From: Nocardia yamanashiensis NBRC 100130
Lineage (GTDB): Bacteria > Actinomycetota > Actinomycetes > Mycobacteriales > Mycobacteriaceae
Assembly (NCBI RefSeq): GCF_001613325.1
Contig: NZ_BDCD01000011.1
Location: forward strand, 401,155 to 465,154
Reading direction: 5' to 3'
DNA: 64,000 nt
In this document: piece after piece, positions 26,394 through 36,752 of the stretch
Position numbering within the stretch: the first letter of the stretch is position 1
Layout of the letters: the number at the start of each line of letters is the position of its first letter
Position numbers and translations under genes: made by a program
The notes under the pieces: model-generated
What the model saw: the letters and a program-made list of their open reading frames with translations, nothing else
The model's database searches: none
What the model was told of the DNA's origin: nothing

Positions 26394-26757
26394 GCCCTCA
26401 GCCTCCGCGCAAGCCCACCCGCCCGGAACCCCGTGATCGGCGAGTGTGGATAACACGCACGCCTGTGAAAATTGGCAGGCAGCGCTTCCACCGCCCCCGA
26501 TGCGCCCCCGCCGCAACCTGCCGACCAGCACTCGAGCCCGCCGAATCCGCCTGCTCGAGGGGGCGATTTCTCCTCCCGGTAACCCCTGCGTAGACTGGTC
26601 CAGCGGTTTGCGTTGCGTGCAGACCGACTTCGCGCGCCTACATCGAAGGCCGTCGGCTGGTCCCCTGAAATCTTTCGGAGGGTTCCGGTGGCTGTGGGCG
26701 CCAGGGCAGGGATCGCCGATTCCTGTGTCAACCAGCAACAAAGGAGTAACGGGAGCC
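26394..26757. other. Divergent promoter region before rpsB
   Basis: Gap between the minus-strand M23 gene and rpsB. TAGACT at 26591-26596 is the best -10-like hexamer, but I see no convincing -35. AAGGAG at 26741-26746 is the rpsB ribosome site. No coding frame is credible here. Confidence 0.35.
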
Positions 26758-27612
26758 ATGGCTGTCGTAACTATGAAGCAGCTGCTCGACAGCGGCGCGC
26801 ACTTCGGTCACCAGACCCGTCGGTGGAACCCGAAGATGAAGCGGTTCATCTTCACCGACCGCAACGGCATCTACATCATCGACCTGCAGCAGACGCTGAC
26901 CTACATCGACAAGGCCTACGAGTTCGTCAAGGAGACCGTTGCCCACGGCGGCACCGTCCTCTTCGTCGGCACCAAGAAGCAGGCCCAGGAGTCGATCGCG
27001 GCCGAGGCGACTCGCGTCGGGATGCCCTACGTGAACCAGCGCTGGCTGGGCGGCATGCTCACCAACTTCTCGACCGTCCACAAGCGCCTGCAGCGCCTGA
27101 AGGAGCTCGAGGCCATGGAGCAGACCGGTGGCTTCGAAGGTCGCACCAAGAAGGAAATCCTCATGCTGACGCGTGAGAAGACCAAGCTGGAGCGCACCCT
27201 CGGCGGCATCCGGGACATGGCCAAGGTGCCTTCGGCCATCTGGGTGGTCGACACCAACAAGGAGCACATCGCCGTCGGTGAGGCTCGCAAGCTGAACATC
27301 CCGGTCATCGCGATCCTGGACACCAACTGCGATCCCGACCTGGTCGACTACCCGATCCCGGGTAACGACGACGCGATCCGTTCCGCCGCGCTGCTGACCA
27401 AGGTCGTGGCTTCCGCGGTCGCCGAGGGTGTGCAGGCTCGTGCCTCGCGCGCCGGTGGCGATTCGAAGCCCGAGGCCGGCGCCGGCGAGCCGCTCGCCGA
27501 GTGGGAGCAGGAGCTGCTGGCTCAGGCCGCCCCCGCCGCCGAGACCGTCGAGACCGCTGCCGAGGCGGAGCTGAAGGAAGAGCCGGCGGGCAAGACCCCG
27601 GCCGACTTCTGA
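26758..27612 (+). CDS. rpsB: 30S ribosomal protein S2
   Basis: 284 residues starting [19 protein letters not shown]. Signatures include [27 protein letters not shown] and [20 protein letters not shown]2 joins the 30S subunit late and is needed with S1 for initiation. An acidic Ala/Glu-rich tail follows the core. AAGGAG lies 11 bases before the ATG. A strong hairpin separates it from tsf. Confidence 0.98.
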   Translation: MAVVTMKQLLDSGAHFGHQTRRWNPKMKRFIFTDRNGIYIIDLQQTLTYIDKAYEFVKETVAHGGTVLFVGTKKQAQESIAAEATRVGMPYVNQRWLGGMLTNFSTVHKRLQRLKELEAMEQTGGFEGRTKKEILMLTREKTKLERTLGGIRDMAKVPSAIWVVDTNKEHIAVGEARKLNIPVIAILDTNCDPDLVDYPIPGNDDAIRSAALLTKVVASAVAEGVQARASRAGGDSKPEAGAGEPLAEWEQELLAQAAPAAETVETAAEAELKEEPAGKTPADF

Positions 27613-27635
27613 TCCACGCCCACCAGGCATCTGTT

Positions 27636-27677
27636 CACCTTGCCGACCGATTCCGTTAGGTAGCGGTCGGCAAGGTG
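27636..27677 (+). terminator. Hairpin between rpsB and tsf
   Basis: CACCTTGCCGACCG pairs perfectly with CGGTCGGCAAGGTG (14 bp, 14-nt loop), 23 bases after rpsB. It probably reduces read-through so that tsf is made at a lower level than rpsB. Confidence 0.75.
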
Positions 27678-27720
27678 TGACCCCCACAGACTTTCACTCA
27701 CAAAGGGAGGCTCGCCCGAG

Positions 27721-28548
27721 ATGGCGAACTACACCGCCGCCGATGTGAAGCGGCTCCGCGAGCTCACCGGCTCCGGCATGATGGACTGCAAGAAGGCGCT
27801 CGAGGAGAACGGCGGCGACTTCGACAAGGCCGTCGAGTTCCTGCGCATCAAGGGCGCCAAGGACGTTGGCAAGCGTGCCGAGCGCGCCACCGCCGAGGGC
27901 CTGGTCGCCGCGCAGGACGGCGTCCTGGTGGAGATCAACTCCGAGACCGACTTCGTCGCCAAGAACGCGGAGTTCCAGGACCTGGCCAACGCCATCGTCG
28001 CGGCTGCCGCCAAGGCTCGCCCGGCCGACCTGGACGCCCTGAAGGCCGTCGAGCTGGACAACGGCAAGACCGCCGACGCCGCCCTGCAGGAGCTGGCCGC
28101 CAAGATCGGCGAGAAGCTCGAGCTGCGCCGCGTCGCCGCCTTCGACGGCAACACCACCGTCTACCTGCACAAGCGCGCCACCGACCTGCCGCCCGCCGTC
28201 GGCGTCCTGGTCGAGTTCACCGGTGAAGGCGATGCCGCCGCCGAGGTCGCCCGCGCCGCCGCCATGCAGGTCGCCGCGCTCAAGGCCAAGTACGTCACCC
28301 GCGATGAGGTTCCGGCCGACCTGGTCGAGAAGGAGCGCTCCATCGCCGAGGCGACCGCCCGCGAAGAGGGCAAGCCCGAAGCCGCCCTGGCGAAGATCAC
28401 CGAGGGTCGCGTCAACGGCTTCTACAAGGACGTCGTCCTGCTGGAGCAGGCGTCCGTCACCGATTCCAAGAAGACCGTCAAGGCGCTTCTGGACGAGGCC
28501 GGCGTGACCATCACCCGCTTCGCTCGCTTCGAGGTCGGCCAGGCGTAA
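27721..28548 (+). CDS. tsf: Elongation factor Ts
   Basis: 275 residues. The N-terminal UBA-like domain [21 protein letters not shown] and the EF-Tu-contact region [14 protein letters not shown] are diagnostic. EF-Ts recycles EF-Tu from GDP to GTP form. AAAGGGAGG lies upstream of the ATG. A textbook hairpin terminator follows the stop. Confidence 0.98.
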   Translation: MANYTAADVKRLRELTGSGMMDCKKALEENGGDFDKAVEFLRIKGAKDVGKRAERATAEGLVAAQDGVLVEINSETDFVAKNAEFQDLANAIVAAAAKARPADLDALKAVELDNGKTADAALQELAAKIGEKLELRRVAAFDGNTTVYLHKRATDLPPAVGVLVEFTGEGDAAAEVARAAAMQVAALKAKYVTRDEVPADLVEKERSIAEATAREEGKPEAALAKITEGRVNGFYKDVVLLEQASVTDSKKTVKALLDEAGVTITRFARFEVGQA

Positions 28549-28563
28549 TCGCCTGACAAGCCC

Positions 28564-28610
28564 GAAAAGGCCCTCCGCGCATCGTCTTCCGATGCCCGGA
28601 GGGCCTTTTC
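28564..28610 (+). terminator. Rho-independent terminator after tsf
   Basis: GAAAAGGCCCTCCG / CGGAGGGCCTTTTC forms a perfect 14-bp stem, with an inner GCATCG/CGATGC stem in the loop. The A/T tracts at both ends let it work in both directions, also ending the minus-strand gene that follows. Confidence 0.9.
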
Positions 28611-28620
28611 GTCGTTCGGG

Positions 28621-28863
28621 CTAGCCGGGGGATGGGGTGCCGACGCACGCGTTCGATCCGACCGCGCAACCGATGTCGAAGATCTTCGCGAGGATCTGCA
28701 TGAAGGGGTACGCCGCGTTCCATGCGATCTGGGCGCTCAGCGAGCTGCTGCCGGTCGAGGGAGGGGTGCTGTCCGCTGCTGCCGGACCGGCGGTGGCGAC
28801 CAGCGCGGCGCTGATCGCAACAGCGGCGACGCCGAGCCGGAGGGCGCGAGGTGGGTGGTTCAT
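28621..28863 (-). CDS. Small secreted protein, 80 aa
   Basis: A signal peptide (LRLGVAAVAISAALVATAGPAAA, cleavage after AAA near residue 30) is followed by about 50 residues with a Ser/Thr/Pro start, a hydrophobic middle AYPFMQILAKIFDIGC and a second Cys in SNACVG. The two Cys may form a disulfide. I do not recognise a family. The gene is convergent with tsf and shares its terminator. Confidence 0.6.
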   Translation of the reverse strand: MNHPPRALRLGVAAVAISAALVATAGPAAADSTPPSTGSSSLSAQIAWNAAYPFMQILAKIFDIGCAVGSNACVGTPSPG

Positions 28864-28950
28864 GCCCAGAACCGTATCTAAAACATTGTCATTTCATAGT
28901 GTTTCGGTGCCCCGGAAATCAGGGGCACCGAAACACCTTGGCGGGCATGG

Positions 28951-29478
28951 TCAGCCGACCGGTCGATTCTGCAGGGCCGTCAGCTGATGAATGTCGTGTT
29001 TCAAGCGCAGCTCACCGATCAGGTCCGGGGTTGCCTCGCCCGAGATCAGCAGTTCGCTCAGCTCGGCCAGATACTTCTCGTGGCCGGACGGCGTGACCAT
29101 GAACAACATCTTGGCCATGCTGCTGCCGGGGTTGTAGAACGCGTGCGGGCAACCGGCCGGCACGTACATGAAAGCGCCTGGGCCGCCGCGGAATACGGTG
29201 GTGCCGTCCTCCGCTTCCCAGGTAGTCCAGTCGCCGACCGCTTCGGCGGCGGGGTGGAAGGCCAGTAGTTCGAGTTCGCCCTCGACCACATAGAAGATCT
29301 CTTCGGCGTGGCCGTGCCAGTGCGCGCCGACGTCGAAACCCGGTGGGACCTCGGCCTCGAAGGCGGACCAGGCGTCGGAGCTTTCCGCGCCGACCTTGAG
29401 GGTCATGGTGGGCTGTACTTTGTCGCCCGCGCCGGGTGGCAGCAGTAGGCCGTTACTGGCCAGCAATCCATCGGTCAT
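28951..29478 (-). CDS. Cupin domain protein
   Basis: 175 residues with cupin motif 1 GFDVGAHWHGHAEEIFYVVEGE (metal-binding His/Glu set) and motif 2 AFMYVPAGCPHAFYNPG. Small single-cupin proteins range from dioxygenases to sugar epimerases; no activity can be assigned. GAGGAG precedes the ATG. The gene follows the NmrA-like gene by 10 bases, so the two form an operon. Confidence 0.85.
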   Translation of the reverse strand: MTDGLLASNGLLLPPGAGDKVQPTMTLKVGAESSDAWSAFEAEVPPGFDVGAHWHGHAEEIFYVVEGELELLAFHPAAEAVGDWTTWEAEDGTTVFRGGPGAFMYVPAGCPHAFYNPGSSMAKMLFMVTPSGHEKYLAELSELLISGEATPDLIGELRLKHDIHQLTALQNRPVG

Positions 29479-29488
29479 GGTGAGCTCC

Positions 29489-30370
29489 TCAGAGTTTCCA
29501 GTCGGTGGCGGCGATCCACGCTTCGAGAGTCCGCAGTTCGGGGAGGGCTGCGCGCAACGGAGCCACGTCGATCGATTCGGGATGTTCGTTGAAGTAGGCG
29601 AACATCTTTCCCACCTGCGGGTCGAAGGCGCTGATCGCGGCGATCGGCACCTGCACCACCCGGGCGGGCAATCCGGCCGCGCGCCCGAAGGTCTCGGCGA
29701 TCTGCCGGGGCGTCAGCACATCACCGGCAAGCCCGACGGCCCGGCCGATGTACTCCTCCGGCCGCTCGAACGCCAGCGCCGCGTACCGCCCGATATCGCC
29801 GATGGCGATGAGCGGCATGGGCGTATCGGGCGCGACCGCCAGCGACAGCACCAGCTCGTCCCCGTCCCGCACCGGCTTGCTGAAGGTCGCGAAATTGTCC
29901 ATGAACGACACCGGCCGCAGCATGGTCGCGGGCAGTCCGAGCGCCCGGATGTGCTCCTCGATGTGCCGCTTCGCGTCGTAATACTCGATCCCCGAACCGG
30001 AATCGACCCCATTGAGCGAGCTGTACACGAAATGCGTGATCCCGGCCTTGGCCGCCAGCTCCGCGACCAGCTTCCCGTGCCGCTCCTCGTCCGCGACCGC
30101 CTCCAGGCTGATGTTGTGCCCGCGCATCATGGTCAGCATCAGGAAGATGCCGTAAGCCCCGTCGATGGCCGCCCGCAGCGAATCCTCGTCGTCGAGATCG
30201 CCCCGGAACAGCTCCGCGCCCGCCGCCGCCAGCGCTCGGGCCGCATCCGAATCCGGATTCCGCACGAATGCCCGTACCGTCCAGCCTTTTTCGAGCAGCG
30301 CTCGCGCCGCCGCCCCGCCTTGCCGTCCGGTCGCCCCGATGACCAGTATCGGTCCCTTGTCGTTCGTCAT
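29489..30370 (-). CDS. NmrA-like NAD(P)-binding protein
   Basis: 293 residues. The nucleotide-binding GATGRQGGAAARALLEKG lies at the N terminus, followed by RGDLDDEDSLRAAIDGAYG and THFVYSSLNGVD, as in NmrA/atypical short-chain dehydrogenases. The Tyr-x-x-x-Lys active site of classical SDRs is not evident, so it may be a redox sensor or a quinone/isoflavone reductase-like enzyme. It starts 108 bases from a divergent XRE-type regulator that probably controls it. Confidence 0.85.
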   Translation of the reverse strand: MTNDKGPILVIGATGRQGGAAARALLEKGWTVRAFVRNPDSDAARALAAAGAELFRGDLDDEDSLRAAIDGAYGIFLMLTMMRGHNISLEAVADEERHGKLVAELAAKAGITHFVYSSLNGVDSGSGIEYYDAKRHIEEHIRALGLPATMLRPVSFMDNFATFSKPVRDGDELVLSLAVAPDTPMPLIAIGDIGRYAALAFERPEEYIGRAVGLAGDVLTPRQIAETFGRAAGLPARVVQVPIAAISAFDPQVGKMFAYFNEHPESIDVAPLRAALPELRTLEAWIAATDWKL

Positions 30371-30458
30371 GCCCTGCTCCCGCCGTTTCCGATCTGCTGA
30401 TCACGGTAGGAACCCGCGCGCGAACCTGTCCTGGTGGCGATACTGCTACCCAAGCGAT

Positions 30459-30466
30459 CTGTACAG
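30459..30466. promoter_or_regulatory. CTGTACAG palindrome in the divergent promoter
   Basis: Perfect 8-bp palindrome between the NmrA-like gene and the regulator gene, directly upstream of the regulator's ribosome site AGGGGAAAG. It is a plausible operator core for autoregulation; short length makes this weak. Confidence 0.3.
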
Positions 30467-30478
30467 GGGAAAGTCGAA

Positions 30479-31345
30479 ATGATAAGCGGCAACGGCAATC
30501 CCGCCGCCGGCGAGCGGCACGGCGAGCTCGGCCGGTTCCTACGCGCCCAGCGTGAGCGCCTGCAACCCGCCGACGTCGGCATCAATCCATACGGCGATCC
30601 GGCCCGCCGGCGCACGCCCGGCCTGCGCCGCGAGGAGGTCGCCGAACTCTCCGGTGTCGGCCTGACCTGGTACACCTGGCTGGAGCAGGGCCGCGAGGTG
30701 GATGCCAGCCGCCAGGTCATCGATGCCCTGGCCCGCACCCTGCGCCTGGACCCGGATCAGCATCGCCATCTGCGCCTGCTGGCCGGGCTGGCCGCCCCGT
30801 ACGAGGAGTATTCGGCCGCCGATCGCGCCCGCCTGCAATGGCTGGTGGATTCGATGCTGCCCAGCATCAGCGCCGTCTACGATCCGGCCTTCGATTTCCT
30901 GGTCTGGAATCGCGCCTACGCGCTGGCCCGCCGCGACCCGATGCAGATGCCCGCCGAGCGCCGCAATCTGCTCTGGATGATGTTCACCGACACCGTGAAT
31001 CGCGCCATGATGCCGCATTGGGAGAACGCCGCCCGCGCCGTCATCGCCCAGTTGCGCGAGGCGCTCGGCCGCCGCCCGGAGGATCCGCGCCTGGCCGCGC
31101 TGGTCGCCGGTCTGAGCGAGGCCAGCCCCGAGTTCCGGGAGTGGTGGTCGGACTATCGCGTCCGAGGATTCCGTCCGGCCGGTATCCGAATCGAGCATCC
31201 CGTCGCCGGGACAATCGAACTGGAGGTATTTCAATTACGCCCGGTGGAAGACCCGAACCTGCTGCTGGTGACCCAGATCCCCGCCACGCCCGAGGCCAAG
31301 CGGCGCATCGCCGCCCTCCTCGACGGCTCCGAAACCGGACAATGA
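30479..31345 (+). CDS. XRE-family regulator with MmyB-like ligand domain
   Basis: 288 residues. The N-terminal helix-turn-helix (RTPGLRREEVAELSGVGLTWYTWLEQGR split over the recognition region) is followed by a C-terminal domain starting SISAVYDPAFDFLVWNRAY, the MmyB-like ligand-binding fold found in many actinobacterial repressors of oxidoreductase genes. AGGGGAAAG lies just before the ATG. Divergence from the NmrA-cupin operon implies that those genes are its targets. Confidence 0.88.
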   Translation: MISGNGNPAAGERHGELGRFLRAQRERLQPADVGINPYGDPARRRTPGLRREEVAELSGVGLTWYTWLEQGREVDASRQVIDALARTLRLDPDQHRHLRLLAGLAAPYEEYSAADRARLQWLVDSMLPSISAVYDPAFDFLVWNRAYALARRDPMQMPAERRNLLWMMFTDTVNRAMMPHWENAARAVIAQLREALGRRPEDPRLAALVAGLSEASPEFREWWSDYRVRGFRPAGIRIEHPVAGTIELEVFQLRPVEDPNLLLVTQIPATPEAKRRIAALLDGSETGQ

Positions 31346-31504
31346 ACCCGCGAATTCCCGCCGGGAACGAGGGTCGCCTCACCAACGCGACCACTCGTGA
31401 GGCAGGATAGACAAAGCTTGTTGCCGTCCCGTGCGATTCGCTTGCGCCGGGATGGTCTTTTCATGTGCGTGCACCACGCGCGTCTGCCGAGGATAAGGAG
31501 ACCG

Positions 31505-32239
31505 ATGACGGACCCGGATACGGCGCCCGACCGCAAGGGCTATCGCCGAGTGCTCCTCAAACTGGGTGGCGAGATGTTCGGCGGTGGCGGGGTCGGCCTC
31601 GATCCCGATGTGGTTCAGACGGTCGCCGAACAGATCGCGGAAGTAGTCGAGGACGGCGTGCAGGTCGCGGTCGTGATCGGCGGCGGCAATTTCTTCCGCG
31701 GCGCCGAACTCGAGGAGCGCGGCATGGAACGCGCCCGCTCGGACTACATGGGCATGCTCGGTACGGTCATGAATTCCCTTGCGCTGCAGGACTTCCTGCA
31801 GAAGCAGGGCATCGACACCCGAGTGCAGACCGCCATCACCATGGGCCAGGTCGCCGAACCGTACCTGCCGTTGCGCGCCAAGCGGCACCTGGAGAAGGGC
31901 CGCGTGGTCATCTTCGGCGCCGGGATGGGCATGCCGTACTTCTCGACCGACACCACCGCCGCCCAGCGCGCGCTGGAGATCGGCGCGGAAGTCGTCTTGA
32001 TGGCCAAGGCCGTCGACGGCGTCTTCACCGCGGACCCCCGCGAGGACCCGGATGCCACCATGTTCACCGAGGTCACGCACAAGGAAGTCCTGGAACGGGG
32101 CCTGAAGGTGGCCGACGCCACCGCGTTCAGCCTGTGCATGGACAACCAGATGCCGATGCTGGTGTTCAATCTTCTGACCAAGGGAAATATCGCCCGTGCG
32201 GTCGCCGGTGAGAAAATCGGCACGCTGGTCCGTTCGTGA
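31505..32239 (+). CDS. pyrH: Uridylate kinase
   Basis: 244 residues. [17 protein letters not shown] and [16 protein letters not shown] carry the phosphate-binding glycines, and [17 protein letters not shown] is the typical C-terminal block. Bacterial UMP kinase makes UDP and is a hexamer regulated by GTP and UTP. AAGGAGA lies four bases before the ATG. It heads the pyrH-frr-cdsA set. Confidence 0.97.
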   Translation: MTDPDTAPDRKGYRRVLLKLGGEMFGGGGVGLDPDVVQTVAEQIAEVVEDGVQVAVVIGGGNFFRGAELEERGMERARSDYMGMLGTVMNSLALQDFLQKQGIDTRVQTAITMGQVAEPYLPLRAKRHLEKGRVVIFGAGMGMPYFSTDTTAAQRALEIGAEVVLMAKAVDGVFTADPREDPDATMFTEVTHKEVLERGLKVADATAFSLCMDNQMPMLVFNLLTKGNIARAVAGEKIGTLVRS

Positions 32240-32275
32240 CCGCCAAAGACACGATGACGCTGTGGAGGAATCGCC

Positions 32276-32833
32276 GTGATTGAAGAAGCGCTCTTCGATG
32301 CCGAGGAAAAGATGGAAAAGGCCGTCTCGGTGGCGAAGGACGATCTGGGTTCCATTCGGACCGGCCGGGCGAATCCGGGCATGTTCGCCCGCGTCGTCGT
32401 CGACTACTACGGGACGCCGACCCCGATCACCCAGATGTCGTCCATCTCCTCGCCCGAGCCGCGCATGCTCGTCATCAAGCCGTACGAGGCCGGGCAGCTG
32501 CGTGATATCGAGACCGCCATCCGCAATTCGGATCTGGGCGTCAACCCGACCAACGACGGCCACATCATTCGCGTGCTGGTGCCGCAGCTGACCGAGGAAC
32601 GCCGCCGGGAAATGGTCAAGCAGGCCAAGTCCAAGGGCGAGGACGCCAAGATCGCGATCCGCAATGTGCGCCGCAAGACCATGGACGAGCTCGGCCGCAT
32701 CCAGAAGGACGGCGAAGCCGGCGAGGACGAGGTCGGCCGCGCCGAGAAGGATCTCGACAAGACCACGCAGAAGTATGTCGCGAGCATCGACGAACTGGTG
32801 AAGCACAAGGAAGCCGAACTGCTCGAGGTCTAG
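32276..32833 (+). CDS. frr: Ribosome recycling factor
   Basis: 185 residues, exactly the usual length. [23 protein letters not shown] and [15 protein letters not shown] are diagnostic. RRF with EF-G splits the post-termination ribosome. GAGGAATC lies before the GTG start. It follows pyrH by 36 bases. Confidence 0.97.
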   Translation: MIEEALFDAEEKMEKAVSVAKDDLGSIRTGRANPGMFARVVVDYYGTPTPITQMSSISSPEPRMLVIKPYEAGQLRDIETAIRNSDLGVNPTNDGHIIRVLVPQLTEERRREMVKQAKSKGEDAKIAIRNVRRKTMDELGRIQKDGEAGEDEVGRAEKDLDKTTQKYVASIDELVKHKEAELLEV

Positions 32834-32877
32834 ACGGCCGGATCATCCGGCCGGGGGTAGGGACGAACGGACGACAA

Positions 32878-33795
32878 GTGAGCGACGGGACAATCGTGGC
32901 CGAAGAGACTGCCGCCACCGACGCGGCGACCCCGCCGGACGAGGGGGGTGCGGGGGCGACCCCGGCGCCCGCGCCCAAGTCCAAGGCCGGACGTAATCTG
33001 CCGGCGGCGCTGGCGGTCGGATTCGGGCTGGGGTTGTCCCTCATCGCGATCCTGCTGTGGGCGTCCAAGGTGCTCGTCGGCGTGATCGCGGTGGCGATGG
33101 CGGTGGCGACCTGGGAGGTCGCCAAACGGCTGCGCGAAGCCGATGTGCTGGTGCCGCGGGTGCCGCTGCTGGTGGGCGGGCAGGCCATCATCTGGCTGGC
33201 CTGGCCGGCCGGGCCGCAGGGGGCGGTGGGCGCGTTCGGCGCCACCGCATTGACGGTGATGGTGTGGCGGCTGTTCGACCACGGGCTGACCGCGACCCCG
33301 CGAAACTACCTGCGCGACACCGCGATCAGTATTTTCGTGCTGGCGTGGGTGCCCTTGCTGGCGTCCTTCGCGGTGCTGCTGCTCGATCAGGAGGACGGCA
33401 ACCTGCGGGTGCTGACCTTCATGATCCTGGTGGTGTGCTCGGACGTCGGCGGGTACGTGGCGGGCGTGCTGTTCGGCAAGCATCCGATGGTGCCGCACAT
33501 CAGCCCCAAGAAGTCCTGGGAGGGTTTCGCCGGGTCGCTGGTGTTCAGCGTGATCGGCGGCCTGCTGACGGTAACCCTGCTGCTGCAGGCCAATTCGATG
33601 ATCGGCGTGCTGCTGGGCGTGGGCCTGGTGCTGGTGGCGACCAGCGGCGACCTGATCGAATCGCAGGTCAAGCGGGAGCTGGGGATCAAGGACATGGGCA
33701 CGTTGCTGCCCGGGCACGGCGGGATCATGGATCGCCTGGATTCGATGCTGCCGTCGGCGTTCGTGTCGTGGCTGGTGCTGACCGCGCTGCTCTGA
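32878..33795 (+). CDS. cdsA: Phosphatidate cytidylyltransferase
   Basis: 305 residues with an acidic Ala/Pro-rich cytoplasmic start of about 40 residues and roughly eight membrane helices. The C-terminal signature GIKDMGTLLPGHGGIMDRLDS is the CDP-diglyceride synthase motif, and SPKKSWEGFAGS precedes it. The enzyme makes CDP-diacylglycerol from phosphatidic acid and CTP for phospholipids including phosphatidylinositol. The start is GTG, 44 bases after frr. Confidence 0.95.
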   Translation: MSDGTIVAEETAATDAATPPDEGGAGATPAPAPKSKAGRNLPAALAVGFGLGLSLIAILLWASKVLVGVIAVAMAVATWEVAKRLREADVLVPRVPLLVGGQAIIWLAWPAGPQGAVGAFGATALTVMVWRLFDHGLTATPRNYLRDTAISIFVLAWVPLLASFAVLLLDQEDGNLRVLTFMILVVCSDVGGYVAGVLFGKHPMVPHISPKKSWEGFAGSLVFSVIGGLLTVTLLLQANSMIGVLLGVGLVLVATSGDLIESQVKRELGIKDMGTLLPGHGGIMDRLDSMLPSAFVSWLVLTALL

Positions 33796-33810
33796 AGTGA
33801 ACTTCCGAAA

Positions 33811-33839
33811 GGGTCCGGCGGGTTGAATCCGCCGGACCC
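33811..33839. terminator. Bidirectional hairpin between cdsA and the LapA-domain gene
   Basis: GGGTCCGGCGG / CCGCCGGACCC forms an 11-bp stem flanked by AAA on the left and CTTT on the right, so it can end transcripts from both convergent genes. Confidence 0.8.
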
Positions 33840-33855
33840 CTTTGTCGATCCGCTG

Positions 33856-34182
33856 TTACTTGGTGGCTTTCTTCGCCGCGCGGCGCAGCTGCAGAATGCG
33901 GTAGCCGCCGACCAGCGCGGTGCCGAGCGCGCCGACGATGACGGCCAGCAGCACCAGGATGCCGATCGGCAGATTCCAGGTCCAGACGAAGAACTCGACC
34001 TTGGACTGCTCCAGGTTCTGCAGGATGAAAACCAGCACCAGGATGCCCAGAACCGCGGCGAACACCAGCCCGACCCAGGCGTAACCCGCCCGGGTCTTCA
34101 GCACACCCTGTCCCTTTTGCTTGGAAGATCCCTGGCTCGGCGTCGGGTCGGCCCCCGAGGCGGGAATATCGGCGGTGGTCAT
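33856..34182 (-). CDS. LapA-domain (DUF1049) membrane protein
   Basis: 108 residues. A polar N terminus precedes two membrane segments (AWVGLVFAAVLGILVLVFIL and LPIGILVLLAVIVGALGTAL) separated by QNLEQSKVEFFVWTW, the DUF1049/LapA pattern, and a basic tail RAAKKATK. In proteobacteria LapA works in lipopolysaccharide assembly, but the role in actinobacteria is unknown. An ATG 39 bases upstream is an alternative start. Confidence 0.85.
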   Translation of the reverse strand: MTTADIPASGADPTPSQGSSKQKGQGVLKTRAGYAWVGLVFAAVLGILVLVFILQNLEQSKVEFFVWTWNLPIGILVLLAVIVGALGTALVGGYRILQLRRAAKKATK

Positions 34183-34334
34183 GCGTCGATCATTGCCGAT
34201 CGCTATGACCGGTGCACGCATATCGCCCCTTATCTCCGGTATGTCGCCTCAGCTGGGTGTTTGCCGCGAATGTGACGAGCGGCTCGCACCCCGCCGCCCC
34301 GGAATCGGATTCCAGATGGAACACTGGAAGGGTT

Positions 34335-35447
34335 ATGACTGCCACCCCCTTGCCCCTCGTATTCGATGCCCCGCGCCGTGGTCTCCCGCCCCGGCATCTA
34401 GCCGACCTCGATTCGGCCGAACGACGCAAGGTGGTCGAGGAACTGGGCCTGCCCAAGTTCCGCGCCGACCAGATCGCCCGGCAGTACTACGGCCGCCTGG
34501 TCGCGGACCCCGAGCAGATGACCGACCTGCCCGAAGCCATGCGCTCGAAGGTCGCCGACGCTTTGTTCCCGAAGCTGCTCACCGAAGTCCGGCACGTGGT
34601 CTGTGACGACGGCACCACCCGCAAGACCCTGTGGCGCGCGGGCGACGGCACGTTGCTGGAAAGCGTTCTCATGCGCTACACCGACCGCAACACCCTCTGC
34701 ATCTCCAGCCAGGCCGGTTGCGGCATGGCCTGCCCCTTCTGCGCCACCGGCCAAGCGGGCCTCAACCGCAACCTGTCCACCGCCGAAATCGTCGACCAGG
34801 TGCGCGCGGCAGCCGCGTCCCTGCGCGACGGCGAAGTCTCCGGCGGCCCCGGGCGCCTGTCCAACATTGTCTTCATGGGCATGGGCGAGCCCCTCGCCAA
34901 CTACAAGCGCGTGGTGAACGCCGTCCGCCGCATCACCTCCCCGGCTCCCGACGGCCTGGGCATCTCCCAGCGCAACGTGGTGGTGTCGACGGTCGGCCTG
35001 GCCCCCGCCATCCGCAAACTCGCCGACGAAGACCTCTCGGTAACCCTCGCCGTCTCCCTCCACACCCCCGACGACGAACTCCGAGACACCTTGGTACCGG
35101 TCAACAATCGCTGGCCGGTCGCCGAAGTCCTCGACGCCGCCCGCTATTACGCCGACAAATCCGGCCGCCGCGTCTCCATCGAATACGCGCTGATCCGCGA
35201 CATCAACGACCAGCCCTGGCGTGCCGACATGCTCGGCAAGAAACTCCACAAGGCCCTCGGTTCCCGCGTCCACGTGAATCTCATCCCGCTGAACCCGACC
35301 CCGGGCAGCAAGTGGGATGCCTCCCCGAAACCCGTGGAACGCGAATTCGTCCGCCGCGTCGAGGCCCAGGGCGTGCCCTGCACGGTCCGCGACACCCGCG
35401 GCCAGGAAATCGCCGCCGCCTGCGGTCAGTTGGCCGCCGAGGGGTGA
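34335..35447 (+). CDS. rlmN: 23S rRNA/tRNA adenine C2-methyltransferase RlmN
   Basis: 370 residues. The radical SAM motif is [15 protein letters not shown] (CxxxCxxC), and the two methyl-transfer Cys are at CTVRDTRG (preceded by GVP) and in a scheme matching the family. RlmN methylates A2503 of 23S rRNA and A37 of some tRNAs. GGAAGGG precedes the ATG. Its stop overlaps the start of a hypothetical gene (GTGA). Confidence 0.95.
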   Translation: MTATPLPLVFDAPRRGLPPRHLADLDSAERRKVVEELGLPKFRADQIARQYYGRLVADPEQMTDLPEAMRSKVADALFPKLLTEVRHVVCDDGTTRKTLWRAGDGTLLESVLMRYTDRNTLCISSQAGCGMACPFCATGQAGLNRNLSTAEIVDQVRAAAASLRDGEVSGGPGRLSNIVFMGMGEPLANYKRVVNAVRRITSPAPDGLGISQRNVVVSTVGLAPAIRKLADEDLSVTLAVSLHTPDDELRDTLVPVNNRWPVAEVLDAARYYADKSGRRVSIEYALIRDINDQPWRADMLGKKLHKALGSRVHVNLIPLNPTPGSKWDASPKPVEREFVRRVEAQGVPCTVRDTRGQEIAAACGQLAAEG

Positions 35448-36718
35448 GTTCCGCGCTGGGCCCCGAGCTATTCGGGTCCACCGAGAACTGGCCGGCGACT
35501 TGGGTACCGGACGATGAGCAGGCACGGCGGCTCACGTTCGTGCCGGTGGACGAAATAGTTGACTACGTCGTCGACACGAACAATCCCTGGCACCATCGTT
35601 TCTCGTGCGCTCGCGCTCTTCATGCTCGGACCCCGTTCGATCGGGCGGACATGCTGCTGGGTGTGGTCCGAAACGTAGCTGACGAGGAAATGGTCCGTCT
35701 CCAGGTGATGCGTTTGCTCTGCTCGTTCCAGGGACCGCACGTTCGAGCCTTGCTGGGCTGGTTGCGAGAGCCTTCGGGGTTCGAGAATTCGGTTCGCGCA
35801 CAGACCGAATTCCTCACTGCCCGGGCCGTATTGGGTGATGTCGATGCCGCTCGCCCGCTCCTCGCCGCGGTCGGCGATTCGTATCTCGGCATGGACGAGG
35901 AAAAGGCGATCACCGCACTGATCGTCCGCCATGGACTGTCTGCGGTCCTCGATATCGACTCGCCTCGAACGCTCATGCTCGCGGGCGACACCAGCGCCGC
36001 ACGCAGGCTAGGCGTGCGGCTGTGCGAGCAGACCGGAATCGATATCACGCCGGCATTGGCGGATCCTTCCGTGATCGTGGCGCGCGATGCCTACGACCTC
36101 GCGGTCGAGCACGGGCCACATCGAGATTTCGATCGACTGCCGGAAGTTATCGCGCTGGCCGCGCAACCAGGCCCCGGCCGGTTCTGGGCATTGGCGGTGG
36201 CGGCCGCGCGTGGACGCATAGAGCTGGTCCGCGCGGTCTGGGAGGAACTGGGTTCTCCCCGCATCGAACTGCCGCGGGTTCCGGCCGATGTGCGCGCCGC
36301 CATCCTGCGTCACTATGTACCGGCCGGCTCGCGCACCGACCCCCGTTGGTTGATCGAAGCAGCTTTGCTCGCACCCGTCGCGGCACCGGACGAACGCGAC
36401 CTGGTGAACCGTGCTGTCGCCGCGCTGGCTGCCGCCGGATTGCGCCCAGGACAACCGATTTCGGCGGCCGAAGAGTGGCGGCAAGGCGCCGGAACCTACT
36501 ACGTCATCGAGACCTCGGCCGGGCATGTCACAGTCAGCACCCTCGGGCCGTTCGTCCGGGCGGTCGGCGATGTCGGCGAGGTACAGGCCGCGCTGCCGGA
36601 ATTCCGCCATATCGACGAAGAGCTGGCCTGTACCGTATTCACCGGCCTGGCGGTTTCCGACTTCGGTGGTCCCGGACCGCAACCGATCGGACAACTGCTT
36701 TTCAACTGGCACGATTGA
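35444..36718 (+). CDS. Hypothetical protein, alpha-helical, coupled to rlmN
   Basis: 424 residues from a GTG that overlaps the rlmN stop. I do not recognise a family. The body (about residues 30-330) is a run of amphipathic helices with repeated Leu/Ala and short acidic turns, for instance [21 protein letters not shown] split over two helices, suggesting HEAT- or ankyrin-like solenoid repeats. The end reads [15 protein letters not shown]. No signal or membrane segment is visible, so it is cytoplasmic. It is followed by a 12-bp palindrome and the FHA gene. Confidence 0.65.
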   Translation: MSSALGPELFGSTENWPATWVPDDEQARRLTFVPVDEIVDYVVDTNNPWHHRFSCARALHARTPFDRADMLLGVVRNVADEEMVRLQVMRLLCSFQGPHVRALLGWLREPSGFENSVRAQTEFLTARAVLGDVDAARPLLAAVGDSYLGMDEEKAITALIVRHGLSAVLDIDSPRTLMLAGDTSAARRLGVRLCEQTGIDITPALADPSVIVARDAYDLAVEHGPHRDFDRLPEVIALAAQPGPGRFWALAVAAARGRIELVRAVWEELGSPRIELPRVPADVRAAILRHYVPAGSRTDPRWLIEAALLAPVAAPDERDLVNRAVAALAAAGLRPGQPISAAEEWRQGAGTYYVIETSAGHVTVSTLGPFVRAVGDVGEVQAALPEFRHIDEELACTVFTGLAVSDFGGPGPQPIGQLLFNWHD

Positions 36719-36752
36719 TCCGCGTCTCCACTCGGCCACAAGAACGAATCAG

